Positions 58,684 through 64,000 of a stretch of DNA of 64,000 nt are shown piece after piece. The position numbers were made by a program, and so were the translations under genes. Origin of the DNA: Branchiostoma floridae (taxonomy: Eukaryota > Chordata > Leptocardii > Amphioxiformes > Branchiostomatidae); the NCBI RefSeq assembly GCF_000003815.2, contig NC_049979.1, positions 30,753,054 to 30,817,053 of the forward strand, in the 5' to 3' direction. The first letter of the stretch is position 1; the number at the start of each line of letters is the position of its first letter. The notes beneath the pieces are model-generated. The model worked only from the letters and a program-made list of their open reading frames with translations, was not told where the DNA came from and searched no databases.

Positions 58684-59913
58684 AAAGCCATACAGCGTGT
58701 TGTGAAAAGAATTAGACTCACGAGGGTGTACTCTTTTCAATCTGTCTCCGACATACTTCCTTTTGGTAGAGTTTTAGAGCTGCTGTCTGTAGGAACGTCT
58801 GAAGCTTTAATACGTTTTTTTGGCCTTATATCATCATCTTTGGCTGTTTGCCACATATCAGTCGTCACTCGGCCTTATGCCTTTAAATTGATTATTGCTA
58901 TCAATTTTGCTCAAGTGTATTGTAACCTGCAAATAATGATTATGTTAAAATTGGTGAGTTAGATTCTAAAGCTTTAAAGAAGAAAGTCCCCGTCATTTAT
59001 AAACCACAGTAACCACAATATTCACCATCAAAGTAGTTAACTTTTTTATCATAAGCATCTAGCTGAACGTTGTTGTGCCATGCTAAATACATAACGTGGC
59101 ACTAGGTCCATTAATATGTCTGTGGTGGAATATTATTTTACATTGTGGTTTCTGGCACGTTTCTAAAACATTCTGAAATGTAAAGCCCTATTCATGAATT
59201 ATACAACATAAAGAAAATGTAGTCTTAGATAAACTCCCCGTCTGTTCCTATTTACATTTGGACATAATAAAAGCTGGTTTTCAACCGAAAGTTTGGAATA
59301 AGACACAGCTTTGAGTGCCTATTGGGATATCGTTTAACTCACATCCGGCCGATACATTGTCGAGACTAATCTGACTGTATCGGGTTTGGTTTTGCTCATA
59401 AAATCTCTCTGCTTTAGATTTGTTTTGTGATTGTGCATACGTCGTTTTATTCATCTATGAAGAATACTTTGACGACTTGTGGTGTGAGTAATTTTGCGGA
59501 TAACGAGAACAACCGACATCTTGCTCTAAAGCTATATAACTCCCATTTATCTAGTAAGTTTTGTTTCCTACCAGTAAACAATGACTTTTGTTTCTTATCA
59601 CTAAGAAAATATATAAATATATATCTGCCTTATGTATTGGTATTCAGCCTCCAAGACACACATATAGTCACACACACACATTGGTATCATAGTCAATTTT
59701 CTTTTCAAAGATCCGTTTTTTTGTGACTTGTTCATAAATTGTTTTTCAATCTGATGTGTTCACTTCTTTTAACATCAATGCATCATTTACTCCACTAATT
59801 AACATACATCATGCGAAATTATATAAAAAAAATATTTTGCAGAAGAACGCTACATTCATTTCTAAAAGGTGATATTTCTTACATCTAGTATGTTAGTTGG
59901 AGCTAGCTAAGCA

Positions 59914-60657
59914 NNNNNNNNNNNNNNNNNNNNNNNNNNNNNNNNNNNNNNNNNNNNNNNNNNNNNNNNNNNNNNNNNNNNNNNNNNNNNNNNNNNNNNN
60001 NNNNNNNNNNNNNNNNNNNNNNNNNNNNNNNNNNNNNNNNNNNNNNNNNNNNNNNNNNNNNNNNNNNNNNNNNNNNNNNNNNNNNNNNNNNNNNNNNNNN
60101 NNNNNNNNNNNNNNNNNNNNNNNNNNNNNNNNNNNNNNNNNNNNNNNNNNNNNNNNNNNNNNNNNNNNNNNNNNNNNNNNNNNNNNNNNNNNNNNNNNNN
60201 NNNNNNNNNNNNNNNNNNNNNNNNNNNNNNNNNNNNNNNNNNNNNNNNNNNNNNNNNNNNNNNNNNNNNNNNNNNNNNNNNNNNNNNNNNNNNNNNNNNN
60301 NNNNNNNNNNNNNNNNNNNNNNNNNNNNNNNNNNNNNNNNNNNNNNNNNNNNNNNNNNNNNNNNNNNNNNNNNNNNNNNNNNNNNNNNNNNNNNNNNNNN
60401 NNNNNNNNNNNNNNNNNNNNNNNNNNNNNNNNNNNNNNNNNNNNNNNNNNNNNNNNNNNNNNNNNNNNNNNNNNNNNNNNNNNNNNNNNNNNNNNNNNNN
60501 NNNNNNNNNNNNNNNNNNNNNNNNNNNNNNNNNNNNNNNNNNNNNNNNNNNNNNNNNNNNNNNNNNNNNNNNNNNNNNNNNNNNNNNNNNNNNNNNNNNN
60601 NNNNNNNNNNNNNNNNNNNNNNNNNNNNNNNNNNNNNNNNNNNNNNNNNNNNNNNNN
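59914..60657. other. Assembly gap of 744 N
   Basis: Unsequenced. The missing interval corresponds to 56187-56936 of copy 1. Confidence 1.
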
Positions 60658-60944
60658 ACATTTGAATTTAGACTAGTACTGTCCGTTGGACGGTCATGTA
60701 CCATTTTTTTTTTCAAATCTATAACGGCTTTAGTAGAAGAGGACTTTTGTACAAATGTTTCCAGGCGTATACACTGCTACAAACCCAGTCGGGTCACCAT
60801 AGGGCTAATGCTGTGTTTTAAAAAGCGTTGAAAGTGAACAAATCTGTCAGACAGTATAATTGATGGCAGTCTATCACGAAGTTCGCTGCAGCTCTACAGC
60901 ACTTGTATCCATCCTTATAGGTCTTATGAAGATGCGTTTTCTAC

Positions 60945-61330
60945 ATGTTCTGTTTAATTCGGTACTTTTACCAATGTTGTCTTTGATATCCTGCATGTGG
61001 TATATTTGTTTTGTTTTGTTTATTCTCTTAAATCTAATTCAGCTCTTCTACTACAATTTCCTTTATATCTTGCATGAGGTACATTTGTTTTGCTTTGTAT
61101 ATTCTGTTCGGTCTAATTTGGTACTAATACCACGCTTATTTTTTTTTATATGTTGAATGCGGTACATTTGCATGTTGTTCATTCCTCTATTATGTTTATT
61201 CTGTTAATATAATTTGGTACTTTTACACGACTATATGTTGCAAGCGTTACGTTGGTACTTTTATAAAACATTTCTTTGTCTCTTGCAATTGGTACATTTG
61301 CTTTGTTGCTTTAATGAAGAAGTTGTTCAA
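60945..61330 (+). repeat. Degenerate ~80-bp T-rich tandem repeat, four to five units
   Basis: Units share TAATTxGGTACTTTTAC, TTGCATGxGGTACATTTG and TTTGTTTATTCTxTTAA-like blocks at about 80-bp steps. Its first part is also present at 57220-57392 in copy 1. Confidence 0.6.
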
Positions 61331-62687
61331 ATAAAGTAAAGGTAGGTTTGTTTGTCTTACTCAATCTATGCATATAGATGGATCTCAATATTTGCTGTGT
61401 AAACTACTTCGTTGTTTTCTAAAGCTTTCATTAACGCTTTATGCCATGGTACATGATAGTTAGGTACAAAGGCAATGTATTTTTTTTTTAAATAATTATT
61501 TAATCTTTACATATTTCCACTATATAGCGTCTATATTTGCATAACTGCATTATTGTATCCATGCTTAAAACATCAAACGTTTGCATTACTTATTCAATGG
61601 GGTAGCAAAAGGGCCTATTAGTGTTACTAAATATTTAGCAAACTGTATTTCCTATTTTAAGTTGTGTGAACGTTGAGAACTTCGGTTGTTTGCTCTCTCC
61701 ATCTTTCAGAATGTGCAGCACGACACCCTTAAGGCTAAAAGTGGCTTTAAAAAAGCCAGTTGAAGCGACGAATGGATCAAACAATGGGTCCCTTCAATCA
61801 TTTCGTGTGACTCAGTTATTAACCTTTCTGGAGATTAAAGCTTAAGTCACGCGGAATGTCTCCTCTTTGTTCTGTCGCCTGAGTAATGGTGATCGATGCA
61901 CTGTAATTATGACACCTCTGCAGGCTAGCTTACATTATCAAATTTTAGCCCGCCCCACCTGATGTTGTAACGAGCGAAATATGCACGTAAAGATGTAGAT
62001 AAAAATACTCTTTATGTCTGACATGAACAGTTATGTGGTACGAACAGTTGGCTGTACTTTCCAGATGTATATTGTATTACAATGTCTTTGAAGACCTGTT
62101 GAAAACGCGGCATGGCTGTCAAACACCTGGACTGAATAATTGGCGTCTCGCTCCCAGCGTTTTGCAAAGTGGCACAGTCTCTTTTGTTGTCTAAGGGACA
62201 GATTTTTCAGGGTAGATAAGACGGTATTGCCACAATACCATACAGTGTTTGTTCCTTGTTTTAAAGATATACGTACGGAGAACAGAATTCAAGGAACTGC
62301 TAACGTTTCAAGGACGTGTCAAATCTAGGCTCAACATTATACCTGTCTAGTTGTCAACTCTATATCTTAATCCTTCTACATATTCTTGTTGATGTGTAAT
62401 GCATATAAAAACTGCGAGGGTATTCAGAGCTTTTTAAAAGCAGATTGATGTAGGTCACCAAAATGGCCGTTAAATAACGATTTATTCCAGGCGACTGGGC
62501 GTGACGCGGCACCACAATGGCACTATTGTATTGCAAAACGCAGCGTAACAGAAAAGCCGAAGGCCAACAACTGTTTCAGTAGTTTCTCCATAAGTCATCA
62601 CGTAGCACACTGTTAGGCGCTGCTTTAGGTTTTTGGAATACTTATTTTTGAGGTGGGTTCCTCTTATTTCTTTTTTAACAGCTTGGT
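61331..62687. other. No gene seen; holds diverged matches to 43.5-44.0 kb
   Basis: 61780-61920 and 62110-62165 match 43590-43970 (see that entry). The rest has short ORFs without motifs. Confidence 0.4.
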
Positions 62688-62880
62688 CACCTATTGATAT
62701 TACTGTTTAACCGTTAAAGGTATGTTGGGTAAAGATTTGTCTTGTACATTAGGCATTAATAGAATGTAGGGAGATAGGCTTTAGCTTACATTTAAATTTA
62801 GACTAGTACTGTCTGTTGGTCGGTCCTGTGCCTTCTTTAAAATACTAACGGCTTTAGTAGAAGAATACTTTAGTTTTTGT
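62688..62880 (+). repeat. Third, more diverged copy of part of the duplicated block
   Basis: CCTATTGATATTACT, TACATTAGGCATTAATAGAA and GGGAGATAGGCTTTAG match 56838-57020 of copy 1 with clearly more differences than copy 2 shows. It is cut by the gap at 62886. Confidence 0.75.
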
Positions 62881-63103
62881 CCTAGNNNNNNNNNNNNNNN
62901 NNNNNNNNNNNNNNNNNNNNNNNNNNNNNNNNNNNNNNNNNNNNNNNNNNNNNNNNNNNNNNNNNNNNNNNNNNNNNNNNNNNNNNNNNNNNNNNNNNNN
63001 NNNNNNNNNNNNNNNNNNNNNNNNNNNNNNNNNNNNNNNNNNNNNNNNNNNNNNNNNNNNNNNNNNNNNNNNNNNNNNNNNNNNNNNNNNNNNNNNNNNN
63101 NNN

Positions 63104-63900
63104 TTATCATAATTTATGCAAAAGATCATGATGACCCACATTTTGCACCAATGCTATTCAGTCCGGGAAGGAGATTTTTGATGACAACTTCAATGCCGTA
63201 TAACGTCTGAATGGCTCATGCTAGGGCCACCAAACTTGGTAAATTTTTAGAAAATGTTGAAAGCAAAAATTTTCAGTGAACAAAGTATGTTCATCATTTT
63301 TCATGTTGCCATGGCAACGAATTTCTGACAGACATATCTATTACTAATTATTATTATTATTAAGTTTTCTAATTTTGTATTAAACATTTAAGTTTTAAGG
63401 TTTTCTTAGCAGATATCAGTTGTTTATCACATCTTATGAAATTCAACGTAAATTTCATACCTCAATATTCATGATTTATGCTAATTTAATGACGTCATCA
63501 GGTAAAATCCAAGATGGCGGCCGAGATTACCTAAATGACGTCATAATGTCGTCATATAACATGATATTGGCACAAAAGCTGTTACAATAATTGTGGCTTA
63601 CATGTACATCATTCTCTAAAAATTTCGTGATTCTAAGATAAGTAGTTTAGGTATAGGTCGGAAAAGTTTGTTTAAAAAAATGCTGGGGTCAGTTTTGACC
63701 CCACTGGACCATACATAAACTTTCTAAGATAACTTAATCAATAATGAGCCAATCTCGTTAAAAACTTATAAGAAGTTATAGGACATATATACAAACAAAC
63801 TCATGGGAGGAAATTTGTTTTCGACCACAAATGCCATGATGGCACACATCGATATACGCCTGGCGTCAGTTTTGACCCCATACGGTGGTTTGAGGGTTAA
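63104..63900. mobile_element. TTAA MITE-like element, type B copy 3
   Basis: Left end lost in the gap; right end TACGGTGGTTTGAGGG + TTAA (63897-63900). The interior has GTTGCCATGGCAAC (63305-63318), TGACGTCA sites, CCAAGATGGCGGCCG (about 63509-63523) and GGGGTCAGTTTTGACCCC. It is close to the 7.6-kb copy in the same orientation. Confidence 0.8.
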
Positions 63901-64000
63901 ATGTCTTAAGTTTTCCATCTGGTCAATTTACAACAATAAACTCTGAAAGCACGTCCTACTTTAAACATCGATTTAGTACGCTAAACTAAGTTAACCATGT

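Larger units (their letters stand above)
57493..61132 (+). repeat. Duplicated block, copy 2
   Basis: Copy of 53226-57392. It lacks the 54451 transposon, has about 300 bp extra at about 58381-58683 (including a 100-N gap), and a 744-N gap at 59914-60657 where copy 1 has about 750 bp of sequence. Confidence 0.85.

Noticed and set aside
59897-60716. Several long ORFs here and at 8791-9522 and 49293-49966
   Set aside because: They consist almost entirely of N.

Overview
The window looks like draft genome sequence from an invertebrate deuterostome, most likely an amphioxus (Branchiostoma). The reasons are spliceosomal introns, several non-LTR retrotransposon types and a tRNA-derived SINE, many short inverted-repeat DNA transposons, an HNF-class homeobox gene of a kind known from amphioxus, and near-identical adjacent blocks joined by N-gaps, as expected from an assembly of a very polymorphic genome. 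The species call is inference. There are 11 N-gaps: 9106-9426, 11583-11682, 39250-39349, 47395-47601, 49353-49844, 51853-51988, 53107-53206, 57393-57492, 58466-58565, 59914-60657 and 62886-63103.

Region 1 (1-25.8 kb) has no host gene that I can support. Its base layer is a decayed tandem satellite of roughly 75-85 bp monomers, all in the same orientation, with signs of a higher-order repeat. Layers of mobile DNA cut it up: TTAA-flanked MITE-like elements (piggyBac-like termini, TTAA-CCCT), CR1/L2/Rex1-like LINE fragments nested in each other and in the MITEs, and one tRNA-derived SINE. One MITE sits exactly in the satellite monomer's own TTAA.

Region 2 (26-37.5 kb) has more TTAA elements and the best gene of the window: a six-exon, 337-codon HNF-class (HMBOX1-like) homeobox gene at 28434-34561. 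All its introns are GT-AG and the reading frame holds across every junction. It has two tandem N-terminal HNF1-type helical segments on separate exons, a POU-like domain, and a homeodomain in which the near-invariant Asn51 and Arg53 are replaced. A possible alternative last exon lies at 36540-36727.

Region 3 (37.8-43 kb) has a 13-bp minisatellite, a 5'-truncated RTE-like retrotransposon, and a candidate gene (about 40123-41921) with a divergent RFX-type winged-helix domain. The domain is split by a one-base frame change. It is followed by a coding minisatellite of 16/17-residue units and a coiled-coil-like tail. Next comes a 74/75-bp minisatellite whose left edge forms a perfect 20-bp inverted repeat.

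Region 4 (43-64 kb) has few genes: a TIR element of about 1.04 kb, dinucleotide repeats, LINE scraps, and a block of about 4 kb present twice side by side (53226-57392 and 57493-61132), probably allelic contigs placed in tandem or a recent duplication. One copy carries a TIR transposon of about 850 bp that the other lacks. The window ends in another TTAA element.

The most unusual theme is that the TTAA elements repeatedly carry the perfect palindrome GTTGCCATGGCAAC (the consensus X-box bound by RFX proteins), TGACGTCA (CRE) and CCAAGATGGC-type (YY1-like) motifs, in a window that also encodes an RFX-like domain.
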